Positions 33,507-45,243 of a stretch of 64,000 nucleotides of DNA are shown here, one piece after another. Source of the stretch: Hypericum androsaemum. Lineage: Eukaryota > Streptophyta > Magnoliopsida > Malpighiales > Hypericaceae. Position 1 is the first letter of the stretch. Every line of letters begins with the position of its first letter. Both the position numbers and the translations under genes were made by a program. The stretch covers positions 12,035,570 to 12,099,569 of the forward strand of contig OZ023186.1 of the NCBI GenBank assembly GCA_963995505.1. The letters run 5' to 3'. The notes beneath the pieces are model-generated. The model was not told where the DNA came from. It saw nothing but the letters and a program-made list of their open reading frames with translations, and made no database searches.

Positions 33507-34018
33507 TGACGCAGCTAGAACGCGTGTCAATCAAGGTCGCTCTACAAACTCGCTCGATTTCGTGAGTAAGGATAGATAAGAACTCGTGAATCACGACAAC
33601 TACCGTCGATCAAGCACGAGGGGTTCCGCAAGCGGAACGGCCAGCTGGGGCGTTCGTAACCAAATCAGGGACGCACCCTTGCGAAGTTATTTCGCTTGAT
33701 TCTCTCCTCTCACTGGGATTAATCTTTCCTGTTTTTCGTCCTTTATTTCTGGAATGGAAGGTACAATATAAGGAAGGTGTGAAACGGCCACAATTATTCC
33801 AGCCGTCCAGCTTTAACCTTCGCTCCTAATGGCAAGATTAAAGGCAAGTTAATTCGTTGCCTTATAAGCTTCCAACGTCCGAAAACTAACCCTCCCACAT
33901 CATGACAATTTATTACACGGAAATAAAGAAAAGGGAATAGACCAAATAGCGGAAATGATCACGTGCAAACGGTCGGACCAGGCATGAAAGTTGGCAATAG
34001 TACGACGTTCCTACGTCA
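33507..34018 (-). repeat. D3 3' LTR (512 bp)
   Basis: On minus, begins TGACGTAGG at 34018 and ends CTGCGTCA at 33507. The D3 stop codon TAG is within its first 8 bases. PPT AAGGAGGGG lies just outside at about 34022-34031. LTR sequence differs from D2's. Confidence 0.93.
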
Positions 34019-37000
34019 TCCGCCCCTCCTTGGAATGCTTCTCGTCGCGAGAAGCTAACTTGGACGGCATAGGAAAAGCATCGAAATAAGGGGTTAAGTC
34101 AGCCACATTGAAGGTGTTGGAGACGCCATATTCGTCGGGTAGATCGATCTTGTATGCATTGTCATTGATTCTCCTTAGCACCTTAAAAGGACCGAACTTC
34201 CTAGCCTGCAATTTGCCTCCCATGTGAGCCGGCATCCTTTCCTTTCGGAAATGCACCATCACGAGCTCGCCTGGTTGGAAGATTTGCATCCTTCGATGTT
34301 CATCAACGCGCTTCTTTTCCTTCTCATAAGTTGAATTCAGCCTGCTTCTCACGGCTTCAAGGACTCCTTGCGCATGCTCGGCGAATTCTAATGCGGAAGA
34401 ATTAGCTTTCTTCGGCCTTGGTAATTCAGCTACATCAACAAGCAAATTAGGCACTTTTGTATACACCAAGGAAAAAGGCGAGTGACCCGTGGACCTGTGC
34501 ACCGCGCCATTGTAGGCGAATTCAGCAATAGGCAAGGCAAGATCCCATTGCCTCTTTTTGTCATGACAAAGACTCCGAAGTAGACTCCCAAGAGTTCTAT
34601 TGGTTGCCTCAGTTTGCCCGTCAGTTTGAGGGTGTGCGGTTGAACTATATTGAAGAGTTGCATCAAATATAATCCACAAGGTTTTCCAAAATGTGGCAAG
34701 AAACTTCACATCTCTATCCGAAGTTATACTCTTGGGGACACCATGCAACTTCACTACTTCCTTGAAGAACAAGCGAGCAATGGCACGAGCATCCGACGTC
34801 TTCTTGCAAGGTATGAAGTGTGCCATCTTGCTCAGCCTATCAACAACAACAAAGATGGAGTCCGCACCCCGTGGAGTTCGTGGTAATCCTAAAATGAAGT
34901 CCATGCTCAAATCTTCCCAAATTGCTTGCGGAATGGGCAAAGGCAAATACAATCCCGTGTTGTGCACTCCGCCCTTAGTTTCTTGACATACCCGACAATG
35001 CTTCACTAATCTGGCCACTTCTTTTGTCATGTTAGGCCAATAAAATCGTTCAACTACAGCAGCGAGAGTTTTATCACGGCCTAAATGTCCCGCAAGTCCA
35101 CCACCATGCAATTCCCATAGCAAATGCTCACGAAGTGAAGTTCGTGGAATACATAATTGATTACCTCGCATAAGGAAACCATCATGCACGTAGAATTCTC
35201 CTTCTCCCTTTCCATTCTTGCACCTGCTCCAAATGCTCCCGAAGTCCGCGTCCTCGTCATATAACTCTCGGAGCTCATCAAATGAAGTGACTCTTCCACG
35301 CCATTCAGTTAGCAACGCTACTCTTCTACTCAGTGCGTCGGCCACCACATTGTGTGCACCACTTTTGTGCATGATTTTGAATGGAAATTTTTGAAGGTAA
35401 GTGGTCCACCTCGCGTGCATCTGACTTGTGAACTTGGACTGGTCATGTAAATACTTTAAGGCACGATGATCCGAGTAAAGCACGAACTCTTTTCCAATAA
35501 GGTAATGCTCCCACGTCTTCAGAGCACGGAAAAGAGCATAAAATTCCTTTTCATATGTTGTCCAAGTCTGGCGGTGTGTGCTCAACTTCTCACTGAAGTA
35601 GGCTATAGGATGTTTTTCCTGAGACAGCACACCTCCAATTCCTGCTCCGGAAGCGTCCACATGAACTTCAAAAACCTTCTCAAAGTCTGGCAATGCTAGT
35701 ACTGTAGTGGAACTCAATTTCGCCTTCAACTCCCTGAAGGCGTGATCAACTTCTTTGCTCCATTCAAATACAACTCCCTTCTTTGTCAATGAAGTCAAGG
35801 GAGAAGCAATCTCACTGAACCCCTTGATGAAACGCCTATAAAATGATGCAAGGCCGAGGAAGCTCCTGACTTGAGATACGTTTTGCGGGGTTGGCCAATT
35901 TTGAATCACTTCAACCTTGCTTTGATCTACTTGAATGCCATCCGCGCCAATAATGAACCCAAGAAAGAGCAAGTTTTTCTGCCAAAACACGCACTTCTTC
36001 AGATTGGCAACGAGCTCATTTTCTTTCAAAGCCTGGAAGACGTCCTTTAAGTGCTCGACATGATCTGACTCGGACTTGCTATACACCAATATGTCGTCGA
36101 AATAGACGACCACAAACTTGTCTAGGAACGGCTTCAATACTTGGTGCATTAGTCTCATGAAAGTGCTCGGGGCATTTGAGAGTCCGAATGGCATGACAAG
36201 CCACTCGTATAAGCCATCTCGCGTTTTAAACGCGGTCTTCCACTCATCACCCGGTCGAATCCTTATCTGATGATAGCCACTCCGTAGATCCACCTTGGAG
36301 AAGATCTTAGAACCACTTAGATTATCCAACATGTCATTCAGACGTGGTATTGGAAACCTATAGCCTATAGTGATCTTGTTGATGGCTCTACTATCCACGC
36401 ACATACGCCATGTGCCATCTTTCTTCGGCACCAACAAGGCAGGTACGCCACAAGGGCTTAAACTCTCTCGGATAAAGCCCTTGTTCAGAAGCTCTTGGAC
36501 TTGGTCTCTTAGAATCTGATTCTCCATAGGACTGAGGCGATAATGTGGCAAGTTTGGAAGTGTGGATCCCGGGATCAGATCGATCCTATGTTGAATATTG
36601 CGAAGAGGAGGTAACCCCCTTGGCAAATCTTCCTCAACCACTTCAGGAAAGTCTTGTAAAATTTCAATCACAGGTTGTGGAAGCTCTTCCTTTCGCATTT
36701 CCGCGTCCGCACCTCCATCCTTGATCACCATAACATGACATCCTCCCATTTCTTCAATAAGTTTCTTCATGGTCTTCTCCGAAGTAATCATAGTAACGAG
36801 CTGAATGGCACTGTTACATTGGGGCTTCACGTGCTTCGGCTTGCTTGGAAGCAAAGTAAACCGTTCTCCGCCCTTCCTTACTTCATACGTGTTCTCCTCC
36901 CCTTTGTGAATGATCTTATTATCGTACTCCCAAGGTCTTCCTAATAGGATGTTACACACATCCATTTCCAGCACGTCACACTCTACTCGATCCGAGTATT

Positions 37001-38447
37001 TGCCAATTGAAATGGGAATGGAGCATTTCGAAGTCACCTTGATGCCGCCTCCTGTACGGATCCATCCAATTGCGTAAGGAGAAGGGTGCGTTGTGGTTTT
37101 AAGTCCAAGCTTCTCCACCGTAGCCAGACTCACAAAGTTTTCCTGACTTCCTCCATCTATGATCACATCACACACCTCCTTCCCAACGTAGCATTTGGTG
37201 CGAAAAAGATTATTCCTTTGCGAATCAACTTTCTTTGCCGCGGTCATCACAAGCCTCCTTAACACCCCGCAATACTCCTCCTCCTCTTCGGAATCCTCAT
37301 GTTCCTCATCCCCACTTTCTTCAACAGGAGCGCAAAGATACGCACCCGCAGACTCTTCTTCTTCACCTACTTCGCACAACTGTGCAAACTTGCGCTTGGG
37401 ACAGTCACTAGACTTGTGACCATACTCGTTACATTTGAAACAACGTATGCCTGAAGTTGTTACGGGTGCCTTGCCTTTAGATGAGGCAACTTCTGGTACG
37501 GTCTTCGTCGGAGAAGGTCTAGTGTCAGTTGCTTGCGTATCTCTTCTCTCAACTCCTCCTCTTGATGTTTGTCCGGGAGTGTTAAAGCGAGTCAAGACAG
37601 GTTTCTTCTTCTTCAAGGCCGATCCTATCTTCCTCGCTTTCGAACAAGCATCATTAAAAAACAGAAAAGTGTCAAACTCCATCCGACTCTTCACTTCAAA
37701 ATTGAGACCTTCAACGTAACGAGCAATCATTTGATCCTCGTTCTCTTCCACGTTATTCCTCGCAGCCAGCCTCATGAACTCGGATGTATACTCCTCTACA
37801 CTCTTCCCTCCTTGAGTGCACGTCAAGAATTGAGAATAAAGGGTCTGATGGTAGTCAATAGGTAAGAATCTCTCTCGGAGAGCTTGCTCCATAGTAGGCC
37901 AATCACGGATGGCTCTTTCTCCCCTCCTTCGCCGTGATTCTTGTTCTTTTCTCCACCAAACGGCAGCTCCTGATTCTAGCTTGAAGGCCACGTAATTGAC
38001 CTTTTGATCATCCGTCAAGTCCATACAATCAAAGTACTTCTCGACCGTGTCAAGCCAGTTCAAGAATCCCTCCACATCGGCATCTCCATAAAACTTTTCT
38101 ATATTCATCTTAAAAGGTCGATCCACCCTTCGATAATAGTCCTCCCTTCGATCCTCCTCCCTCAAAACTTCTCTACGCGGAACAGGCCCAAGGTTACCTC
38201 GGCCTCCTACTCCTCTACCTCGTCCTCGTAATCCTCGGCCTCCCCTTCGCACATATAAAGTAGCATCTGAATCACCTTCCTCCTCTTCTTCATTATTACG
38301 TACCTCTACTGGCGGAGGTTGTCCCACGGGAGGTTGCAAAACAAGAGTGTCGAGGCGCGTCAGAATGGCTTCAATGGACGCCTCCATAAGCGCAAAGCGT
38401 TGATTCATGTTCATTTCAGGTCGCGGAACATCATTTGGATCGGCCAT
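34011..38447 (-). CDS. gag-pol: D3 gag-pol polyprotein, intact
   Basis: 1478 residues from ATG 38447 (MADPNDVPRPEMNMNQRF). Acidic stretch and RG-rich segment (GLRGRGRGVGGRG) at about 55-85, gag core to about 270, knuckle CFKCNEYGHKSSDC near 333, protease IIDGGSQENF near 428, RT with [10 protein letters not shown] near 780, RNase H with VDASGAGIGGVL near 930, integrase HHCC near 1120-1165, then D-D-35-E in the MDF, SDRD and QTEATNRTL blocks. The end reads [29 protein letters not shown] and then a short basic tail. The frame stops on the TAG inside the LTR terminus, so unlike families A, C and F there is no long LTR-coded tail. No chromodomain seen. Confidence 0.96.
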   Translation of the reverse strand: MADPNDVPRPEMNMNQRFALMEASIEAILTRLDTLVLQPPVGQPPPVEVRNNEEEEEGDSDATLYVRRGGRGLRGRGRGVGGRGNLGPVPRREVLREEDRREDYYRRVDRPFKMNIEKFYGDADVEGFLNWLDTVEKYFDCMDLTDDQKVNYVAFKLESGAAVWWRKEQESRRRRGERAIRDWPTMEQALRERFLPIDYHQTLYSQFLTCTQGGKSVEEYTSEFMRLAARNNVEENEDQMIARYVEGLNFEVKSRMEFDTFLFFNDACSKARKIGSALKKKKPVLTRFNTPGQTSRGGVERRDTQATDTRPSPTKTVPEVASSKGKAPVTTSGIRCFKCNEYGHKSSDCPKRKFAQLCEVGEEEESAGAYLCAPVEESGDEEHEDSEEEEEYCGVLRRLVMTAAKKVDSQRNNLFRTKCYVGKEVCDVIIDGGSQENFVSLATVEKLGLKTTTHPSPYAIGWIRTGGGIKVTSKCSIPISIGKYSDRVECDVLEMDVCNILLGRPWEYDNKIIHKGEENTYEVRKGGERFTLLPSKPKHVKPQCNSAIQLVTMITSEKTMKKLIEEMGGCHVMVIKDGGADAEMRKEELPQPVIEILQDFPEVVEEDLPRGLPPLRNIQHRIDLIPGSTLPNLPHYRLSPMENQILRDQVQELLNKGFIRESLSPCGVPALLVPKKDGTWRMCVDSRAINKITIGYRFPIPRLNDMLDNLSGSKIFSKVDLRSGYHQIRIRPGDEWKTAFKTRDGLYEWLVMPFGLSNAPSTFMRLMHQVLKPFLDKFVVVYFDDILVYSKSESDHVEHLKDVFQALKENELVANLKKCVFWQKNLLFLGFIIGADGIQVDQSKVEVIQNWPTPQNVSQVRSFLGLASFYRRFIKGFSEIASPLTSLTKKGVVFEWSKEVDHAFRELKAKLSSTTVLALPDFEKVFEVHVDASGAGIGGVLSQEKHPIAYFSEKLSTHRQTWTTYEKEFYALFRALKTWEHYLIGKEFVLYSDHRALKYLHDQSKFTSQMHARWTTYLQKFPFKIMHKSGAHNVVADALSRRVALLTEWRGRVTSFDELRELYDEDADFGSIWSRCKNGKGEGEFYVHDGFLMRGNQLCIPRTSLREHLLWELHGGGLAGHLGRDKTLAAVVERFYWPNMTKEVARLVKHCRVCQETKGGVHNTGLYLPLPIPQAIWEDLSMDFILGLPRTPRGADSIFVVVDRLSKMAHFIPCKKTSDARAIARLFFKEVVKLHGVPKSITSDRDVKFLATFWKTLWIIFDATLQYSSTAHPQTDGQTEATNRTLGSLLRSLCHDKKRQWDLALPIAEFAYNGAVHRSTGHSPFSLVYTKVPNLLVDVAELPRPKKANSSALEFAEHAQGVLEAVRSRLNSTYEKEKKRVDEHRRMQIFQPGELVMVHFRKERMPAHMGGKLQARKFGPFKVLRRINDNAYKIDLPDEYGVSNTFNVADLTPYFDAFPMPSKLASRDEKHSKEGRMT

Positions 38448-38616
38448 ATTGCAACGGCTTTTAGTGGAGCTTGGTAGATAATGGAGACTCGGATCAGGAG
38501 ATCACGAAGTCTTGTGGATCGGCTCTTGGATGGGGTCTCTCTCAACTCTCGGGTGATAACGAGTTCAATCTCAATACAAGGATTGAGACGATCTAAACTC
38601 TTGCTCTGATACCACT
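38448..38616 (-). other. D3 PBS and leader
   Basis: PBS TGGTATCAGAGC at 38614-38603, spacer AG, then about 155 bp of leader alignable with D1 and D2. Confidence 0.87.
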
Positions 38617-39010
38617 TGACGCAGCTAGAACGCGTGTCAATCAAGGTCGCTCTACAAACTCGCTCGATTTCGTGAGTAAGGATAGATAAGAACTCGTGAA
38701 TCACGACAACTACCGTCGATCAAGCACGAGGGGTTCCGCAAGCGGAACGGCCAGCTGGGGCGTTCGTAACCAAATCAGGGACGCACCCTTGCGAAGTTAT
38801 TTCGCTTGATTCTCTCCTCTCACTGGGATTAATCTTTCCTGTTTTTCGTCCTTTATTTCTGGAATGGAAGGTACAATATAAGGAAGGTGTGAAACGGCCA
38901 CAATTATTCCAGCCGTCCAGCTTTAACCTTCGCTCCTAATGGCAAGATTAAAGGCAAGTTAATTCGTTGCCTTATAAGCTTCCAACGTCCGAAAACTAAC
39001 CCTCCCACAT
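38617..39010 (-). repeat. D3 5' LTR, PBS-side part
   Basis: 394 bp of the D3 5' LTR, interrupted at 39011 by A4. Target duplication CACAT at 39006-39010 and 45823-45827. Sequence matches 33507-33900 by eye. Confidence 0.93.
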
Positions 39011-39815
39011 TGATGTGAGCAAGCCTACGGATGCACCAACTATCAAGCTTGTAGACTCGAAGCAAGTTCAAGTTCCAATTGGGCCAATGACAAGAGCAAG
39101 AGCTAGGAAGTTGCAATCTGATTTCAATGGACTAATGCATGAAGTTTGGGCTCAAGCAAGTTCGTGGAGGACCAAGGACGTCCAAGAAACCCAAGGGAGG
39201 CCCATGCACGTTTTGGAGGCTGAATGGGAAGCTTGACATGCACGAAAGCTTCTAGATGCATGCGCACATGGAGAATCAAGAAGAATCAGCCTATTTAGGC
39301 CATGCATCTAATTGTTTTGGACGTGCAACTAGTAGCTATTCTATTAGATATTATTTGCTTATATTATTCCTTGTTTAGTTGCATAAGTTCGGCCAGAATC
39401 TCCTTAGAATAGGAAAGAGAGTTTTGGCCAGCCTTTGAATTCCTTTTAAGGAGTTAGCTTGTTTAGGAATATTTTGGTACTTTGGGAGCCTATATAAAGA
39501 GGACTCCTAGCAATAAAACGTACACACACAATTCGGAAATACTTAGCATTGGCTAGTTGAGAGTTTGATACTCGTTTGTTCTTGCTTAGGCTGGTGAGTC
39601 GTCTTGGCTAGAATTTATCCTTCACTTATCAAGCGGATATTCCATCCCCGCTTGTGGCGTGATACGACCTTAGGTCAAGGTTCAGAAGCCCTTGCAGCGG
39701 GTTGAGGTACAAATTCGTGCCTTAGTTCGTGTAAGTTCTTGTGAGTTGTGATCTGTTCCATTCTAAAGTAACAAACGGTCCGAGTTGTGAATCTTTTCCG
39801 CGGAGATTCATATCA
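39011..39815 (+). repeat. A4 5' LTR (805 bp)
   Basis: From TGATGTGAGC to ATTCATATCA. TATA box TATATAAAG at 39491-39499. U3 tail frame 39012-39236, ending [13 protein letters not shown], so it is the same subfamily as the A2 LTR rather than A1/A3. Confidence 0.95.
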
Positions 39816-40452
39816 GTTGGTATCAGAGCTTAGCTTGTTACTTTAGTTCATTATCCTTGTTATTTTTGTTCTTGTTGGTTCGTTTTGTTGCTTGTTATTT
39901 TTTTTGTTCTTTGTTGGTTCATTTTCTCTCCTCGCTGTTTGAGAGAAAAGAGAGGAAAACAAACGAGTGAAGCAAGAAAAGAAAGAAAAGACAAGAAAAA
40001 AAAAAGAAAAGAAAAGAAAAGAAAAGAAAAGAAAAAAAAAAGGAAAGAAAAGAAAAAGAAAAAGGAAGCCGCAAGCTAAAGAGGAAGCAAGCTAAATTGG
40101 AAGTCTCAAGCCAAAGAGGAAGCAAATCCGAGGGAAGCTAGCAAACTAAGGAGGCGCAACAGCTGATCAAGAAAGGGGACGAGCAAGACTAAAAGAAAGA
40201 CCAAAGTGGAACTTTAACATTCTGTTTGTTAAAGCGTGGAGCTCAAGCAAGGCCGTTCTAGCCTTAGTAAGAACATACAAGTATCACGAGAGGAAAAAGG
40301 CAAGAGTGTGCGAGTACCTTAGAGAGAAAAGCCAAATATTTGAGTGCAAAACACGAGTGAACTTGGGTGCACCATACATTGAGAGTATACACGTAAGGGA
40401 GTGAGCTTGTGAGGCCATATTTTTTTACTAACCAATTTTTCTTGCAGCAAAC
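39816..40452 (+). other. A4 PBS and leader with splice-like cassette
   Basis: PBS TGGTATCAGAGC at 39818-39829. Homopurine tract at about 39975-40065, fewer GAGGAAGCAAGC repeats than A3, GTAAGAAC near 40268, CACGTAAGGG near 40390, then ACTAACC and TTTTTCTTGCAG just before ATG 40453. Confidence 0.82.
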
Positions 40453-43400
40453 ATGTCGCATGAAGGTCAAACTATGGAAAACATAGACCTTAAGTTATTA
40501 GTGGATGCCTTGGCCGGGAAGCTCGAGCGGATGGTGCAAGCTCAGATGGAGCCTTTGCAACTACGCGTGGATGCCGTGGAGAATTCTTGTGACAACCCCC
40601 AAACGCGAGGCGAACTCCAAAGGCGTAGGAGAGGAGTACCTATTGGAGAATCGAGCGGAGCTGATTCTGAGTCGGAAGAAGGCGTAGGCTCTACAAGGAG
40701 TCTTAGGAGAGCAAGAACAAACCGTCCACCTAGGGAGGCAAGGCCAAGGAGAGACGACAACATAGGAAGTATCAAACTGAAGATACATTCCTTTGCTGGT
40801 CGTTCTGACCCGGAGGCATACTTAGAGTGGGAGAAGAAGATTGAGTTCGTGTTTGATTGCCACAATAGCTCCGAAGAAAAGAAGGTAAAACTTGCCATCA
40901 CCGAATTCACTGATTATGCTATAACTTGGTGGGATCAACTTGTGACAAGCAGGAGGAGAAATAGAGAACGCCCAATAGCTACTTGGGAAGACATGAAAGT
41001 GGTGATGAGGAAGAGATTTGTTCCAAGTCATTACTATAGAGAGCTGTATAAGAAGTTACAAGGAATGAGGCAAGGACATTTGAGTGTGGAGGAGTATTTC
41101 AAACAGATGGAGATGGCCATGATAAGAGCTGATATAGAAGAAGATAGAGAAGTTACAATGGCAAGGTTCTTGAATGGAATCAATCCTGAAATTCAAGACA
41201 AAGTTGAGTTGCAACACTATGTGGAGTTGGAGGACATGGTGCATATGGCAACGAAAATTGAGAAGCAACTCAAGAGAGGAGAAGGGAGAACAAGAGCTAC
41301 ATCGAATTCTACTTGGAAGCCAAACTACCAAAAGAAGTTTGACAAGCCACAAGCAGCCAAAGTAGAGCATAAATTCGAGAGTTCTCAAGCTAATTCTCAA
41401 AAGAAAGTGGAAGTCACTCCAGCTAGGAACCGTGACATCAAGTGCTTTAAGTGTCAAGGAAGAGGGCACATCTCAAGTCAATGCCCTAACAAGCAAGCAA
41501 TGGTGATCAAGGAAAGTGGAGAGATTGAAACTGAAGAAGAAGATTCGGAGCATGAAAGCATGCCTCCTTTGGAGGAAGTATCCGAGGAAGAGTACCAAGC
41601 TGCTGAGAGGCTTACTCTTGTGTCTAGAAGAGCATTGAATGTGCAAGTAAAAGAGGAAAATGATGTGGCTCAAAGAGAAAATATTTTTCACACAAGGTGC
41701 TATGTCAAAGACAAGGTGTGTAGTGTCATCATAGATGGAGGAAGTTGTTCTAATGTTGCAAGCACTACTATGGTGGAGAAGTTAGGGTTACTCACGGGAA
41801 AACACCCTAAGCCTTACAAACTACAATGGCTGAATGATAGTGGAGAAGTACGAGTGATGAAGCAAGTATTGGTAGCATTCCGCATTGGCAACTATGAGGA
41901 TGAAGTGTTGTGTGATGTTGTACCAATGCAAGCTGGTCACCTATTGTTAGGAAGGCCATGGCAGTTTGATAGGAAAGTGCATCATGATGGCTACACCAAC
42001 AAGTATTCACTTATACTTAAGAAGAGAGTAATCACCTTGGCACCCTTGTCACCATCACAAGTTTGTGAAGATCAACGTCAGTTGCAAAAAGAAAGTGATG
42101 AGCAAAGAGAGCGTGACAAGAAGAAAAAGAATGAGAGGAGAGAAGAAGCCGAAAAAAAGATAAGAAAAATGGCCAATGGAGAGGAAAAGATTGAGAAAAC
42201 AAAAGAAGCCGGAAAAACAGAAATTAAAACGGCCAAAGAGAGAAAAACCGAGAGTTGGAAAAAGAGTTACTATGTGGGAACAAATGATATTAAGCAAGCA
42301 TGCTTTGAAAAGAAGCCTATGATCTTACTTCGGTATAGAGAGGCGCTTTTAAACACTAACGAGCTTGAACCACATGTACCTAGTACGGTTGTGTCTCTTT
42401 TGCAGGATTACAAGGATGTCTTTCCCGACGAGCTACCACCTGGTTTGCCACCTATTCGTGGGATTGAACATCAAATAGACTTTGTCCCGGGAGCTACCAT
42501 ACCTAACCGTCCCGCATATAGAAGCAATCCTGAAGAGACAAAGGAGCTTGAGAAGCAAGTCAACGAGCTGTTGGAGAAAGGGTACGTAAGAGAGAGCATG
42601 AGTCCATGTGCCGTTCCAGTCCTACTTGTGCCCAAGAAGGATAAAACATGGAGAATGTGTGTTGATTGCCGAGCAGTCAATAACATAACGGTAAAATATC
42701 GTCACCCTAACCCTCGTTTAGATGACATGTTAGATGAGTTGCATGGTTCTTGCATGTTTTCTAAGATTGATTTGAAGAGTGGTTATCATCAAATTAGGAT
42801 GAAAGAAGGAGATGAGTGGAAGACTGCTTTCAAAACTAAGTATGGGTTGTATGAGTGGATGGTCATGCCATTTGGTTTGTCCAACACACCTAGCACGTTT
42901 ATGCGACTCATGAATCATGTTCTACGTCCATTCATTGGTAAATTTGTAGTTGTGTACTTTGATGATATACTCATTTATAGCAAGAGCATGGAGGATCATC
43001 TAGAACATTTGAAATCTGTCTTAGATGCACTTAGAGAAGAACAATTGTTTGCTAACTTGAAGAAGTGCACCTTTTGTACGGATAAGCTTGTATTCTTGGG
43101 TTTTGTTGTTGGAGCTAACGGAATACAGGTTGATGAAGAAAAGATCCGAGCTATCCGTGAATGGCCAAGCCCTACAAGTGTTGCTAATGTTAGGAGCTTT
43201 CATGGACTAGCTAGTTTTTATAGGAGATTTGTGAAGGACTTTAGTAGCATAGCCGCACCCATAACTGAAGTCATCAAGAAGAACGTGGGCTTTACTTGGG
43301 GAGAAGCTCAAGAGAAGGCTTTCCAACTACTGAAAGGGAAGTTGACTAATGCACCCTTGTTAGCTTTACCTAATTTCTCTAAGACTTTTGAAATAGAGTG

Positions 43401-45243
43401 TGATGCTTCTGGTGTAGGAATTGGAGCTGTCCTTATGCAAGAAGGAAGACCTATTGCATACTTTAGTGAGAAACTAAGTGGTGCAACCTTGAATTACCCG
43501 ACCTATGACAAGGAGTTGTACGCACTAGTTCGAGCATTGGAGACATGGCAGCATTATTTGTGGCCCAAGGAGTTCGTGATTCACACTGATCATGAGTCAC
43601 TCAAGCACTTAAAGGGGCAACACAAGCTGAACAAGAGGCATGCACGATGGGTGGAATTCATTGAGACATTTCCTTATGTCATTCGCTACAAGCAAGGTAA
43701 GGAAAATGTAGTGGCTGATGCACTATCACGAAGGTACGCCTTGATCTCAACTCTTGATGCTAAACTACTTGGCTTTGAACACATTAAGGAGATGTATGTT
43801 GATGATGTTGATTTTGGCAAGTTGTTTAGATCAACTGAAAGAAGTGCATTTGGTAAGTTCTTTCGTAATGAAGGTTACCTATTTCGTGAAAACAAACTTT
43901 GTGTGCCTAATTGTTCGATGCGAGAATTACTAATTCAGGAGGCACATGGAGGTGGCTTAATGGGGCATTTTGGAATTGCAAAGACCTTGGCCATGCTACA
44001 AGATCATTTCTTTTGGCCACACATGAAGAGAGACGTTGAGAGAGTTTGTGGTCGTTGCATCACTTGCAAGCAAGCCAAGTCAAAGGTAAAACCCCATGGT
44101 TTATACACCCCACTACCTATACCTAGTGAGCCCTGGATTGATATCTCTATGGATTTTGTGTTAGGCCTACCTAGGACTAAGCGTGGAAGAGATTCAATTT
44201 TTGTGGTAGTGGATAGGTTTTCTAAGATGGCACATTTCATTCCATGTCATAAGACTGATGATGCTTCAAACATTGCTGATTTGTTCTTTAGAGAGGTTGT
44301 TAGGTTACATGGCATGCCTAGGACAATTATCTCTGATAGAGATGCTAAGTTCCTAAGTTACTTTTGGAAAACCTTGTGGTGCAAGTTAGGTACTAAGTTG
44401 TTGTTGTTTTCTACTACTTGTCATCCTCAAACTGATGGTCAAACTGAAGTAGTAAATAGGACTTTGTCTACACTTTTGAGAGCACTCATTAAGCATAACA
44501 TTAAGACTTGGGAAGAATGTTTGCCTCATGTTGAGTTTGCTTATAATCGTTCTGTCCATTCTGCTACTCAATTCTCACCATTTGAGCTTGTTTATGGATT
44601 TAATCCTTTGACTCCATTGGATTTATCACCTCTACCTTCGAGTGAGCATGTTAACTTAGATGGAAAGAAGAAAGCTGAATTTGTCAAGCAGTTACATGAG
44701 AAAGCTAGAATGAACATCGAGAAGCGCACGGAGCACTATGCAAGGCAAGCAAACAAAGGAAGGCACAAGGTTGTCTTTGAGCCGGGCGATTGGGTTTGGC
44801 TACATATGAGGAAGGAGCGTTTTCCTGTCCAAAGACGTTCAAAGTTGCTACCACGGGGAGATGGTCCATTCCAAGTGCTAGAACGCATTAATGATAATGC
44901 CTACAAGCTAGACCTTCCGGGTGAGTATAGTGTAAGTGCTTCGTTTAATGTGGCTGACTTGAGTCCGTTTGATGTAGGTGATGATTTGAGGACAAATCCT
45001 TTTCAAGAGGAGGGGACTGATGTGAGCAAGCCTACGGATGCACCAACTATCAAGCTTGTAGACTCGAAGCAAGTTCAAGTTCCAATTGGGCCAATGACAA
45101 GAGCAAGAGCTAGGAAGTTGCAATCTGATTTCAATGGACTAATGCATGAAGTTTGGGCTCAAGCAAGTTCGTGGAGGACCAAGGACGTCCAAGAAACCCA
45201 AGGGAGGCCCATGCACGTTTTGGAGGCTGAATGGGAAGCTTGA
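40453..45243 (+). CDS. gag-pol: A4 gag-pol polyprotein, open frame
   Basis: 1596 residues from ATG 40453, domain order as in A3: knuckle [14 protein letters not shown], protease [11 protein letters not shown] with [10 protein letters not shown], RNase [11 protein letters not shown], integrase, LTR-coded 74-residue tail (D1523 onward). It has one more residue than A3: a third TTG codon at 44398-44406 (L1316-L1318) lengthens the spacing between catalytic D1295 and E1332 from 35 to 36 residues. Other changes in conserved places are SNTPSTF for SNAPSTF and RHPNPRL for RHPIPRL in RT. The frame is intact, but enzyme activity may be reduced (inference). Confidence 0.95.
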   Translation: MSHEGQTMENIDLKLLVDALAGKLERMVQAQMEPLQLRVDAVENSCDNPQTRGELQRRRRGVPIGESSGADSESEEGVGSTRSLRRARTNRPPREARPRRDDNIGSIKLKIHSFAGRSDPEAYLEWEKKIEFVFDCHNSSEEKKVKLAITEFTDYAITWWDQLVTSRRRNRERPIATWEDMKVVMRKRFVPSHYYRELYKKLQGMRQGHLSVEEYFKQMEMAMIRADIEEDREVTMARFLNGINPEIQDKVELQHYVELEDMVHMATKIEKQLKRGEGRTRATSNSTWKPNYQKKFDKPQAAKVEHKFESSQANSQKKVEVTPARNRDIKCFKCQGRGHISSQCPNKQAMVIKESGEIETEEEDSEHESMPPLEEVSEEEYQAAERLTLVSRRALNVQVKEENDVAQRENIFHTRCYVKDKVCSVIIDGGSCSNVASTTMVEKLGLLTGKHPKPYKLQWLNDSGEVRVMKQVLVAFRIGNYEDEVLCDVVPMQAGHLLLGRPWQFDRKVHHDGYTNKYSLILKKRVITLAPLSPSQVCEDQRQLQKESDEQRERDKKKKNERREEAEKKIRKMANGEEKIEKTKEAGKTEIKTAKERKTESWKKSYYVGTNDIKQACFEKKPMILLRYREALLNTNELEPHVPSTVVSLLQDYKDVFPDELPPGLPPIRGIEHQIDFVPGATIPNRPAYRSNPEETKELEKQVNELLEKGYVRESMSPCAVPVLLVPKKDKTWRMCVDCRAVNNITVKYRHPNPRLDDMLDELHGSCMFSKIDLKSGYHQIRMKEGDEWKTAFKTKYGLYEWMVMPFGLSNTPSTFMRLMNHVLRPFIGKFVVVYFDDILIYSKSMEDHLEHLKSVLDALREEQLFANLKKCTFCTDKLVFLGFVVGANGIQVDEEKIRAIREWPSPTSVANVRSFHGLASFYRRFVKDFSSIAAPITEVIKKNVGFTWGEAQEKAFQLLKGKLTNAPLLALPNFSKTFEIECDASGVGIGAVLMQEGRPIAYFSEKLSGATLNYPTYDKELYALVRALETWQHYLWPKEFVIHTDHESLKHLKGQHKLNKRHARWVEFIETFPYVIRYKQGKENVVADALSRRYALISTLDAKLLGFEHIKEMYVDDVDFGKLFRSTERSAFGKFFRNEGYLFRENKLCVPNCSMRELLIQEAHGGGLMGHFGIAKTLAMLQDHFFWPHMKRDVERVCGRCITCKQAKSKVKPHGLYTPLPIPSEPWIDISMDFVLGLPRTKRGRDSIFVVVDRFSKMAHFIPCHKTDDASNIADLFFREVVRLHGMPRTIISDRDAKFLSYFWKTLWCKLGTKLLLFSTTCHPQTDGQTEVVNRTLSTLLRALIKHNIKTWEECLPHVEFAYNRSVHSATQFSPFELVYGFNPLTPLDLSPLPSSEHVNLDGKKKAEFVKQLHEKARMNIEKRTEHYARQANKGRHKVVFEPGDWVWLHMRKERFPVQRRSKLLPRGDGPFQVLERINDNAYKLDLPGEYSVSASFNVADLSPFDVGDDLRTNPFQEEGTDVSKPTDAPTIKLVDSKQVQVPIGPMTRARARKLQSDFNGLMHEVWAQASSWRTKDVQETQGRPMHVLEAEWEA
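45005..45017 (+). other. A4 polypurine tract
   Basis: AAGAGGAGGGGAC immediately before the 3' LTR, identical to A3. Confidence 0.9.
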
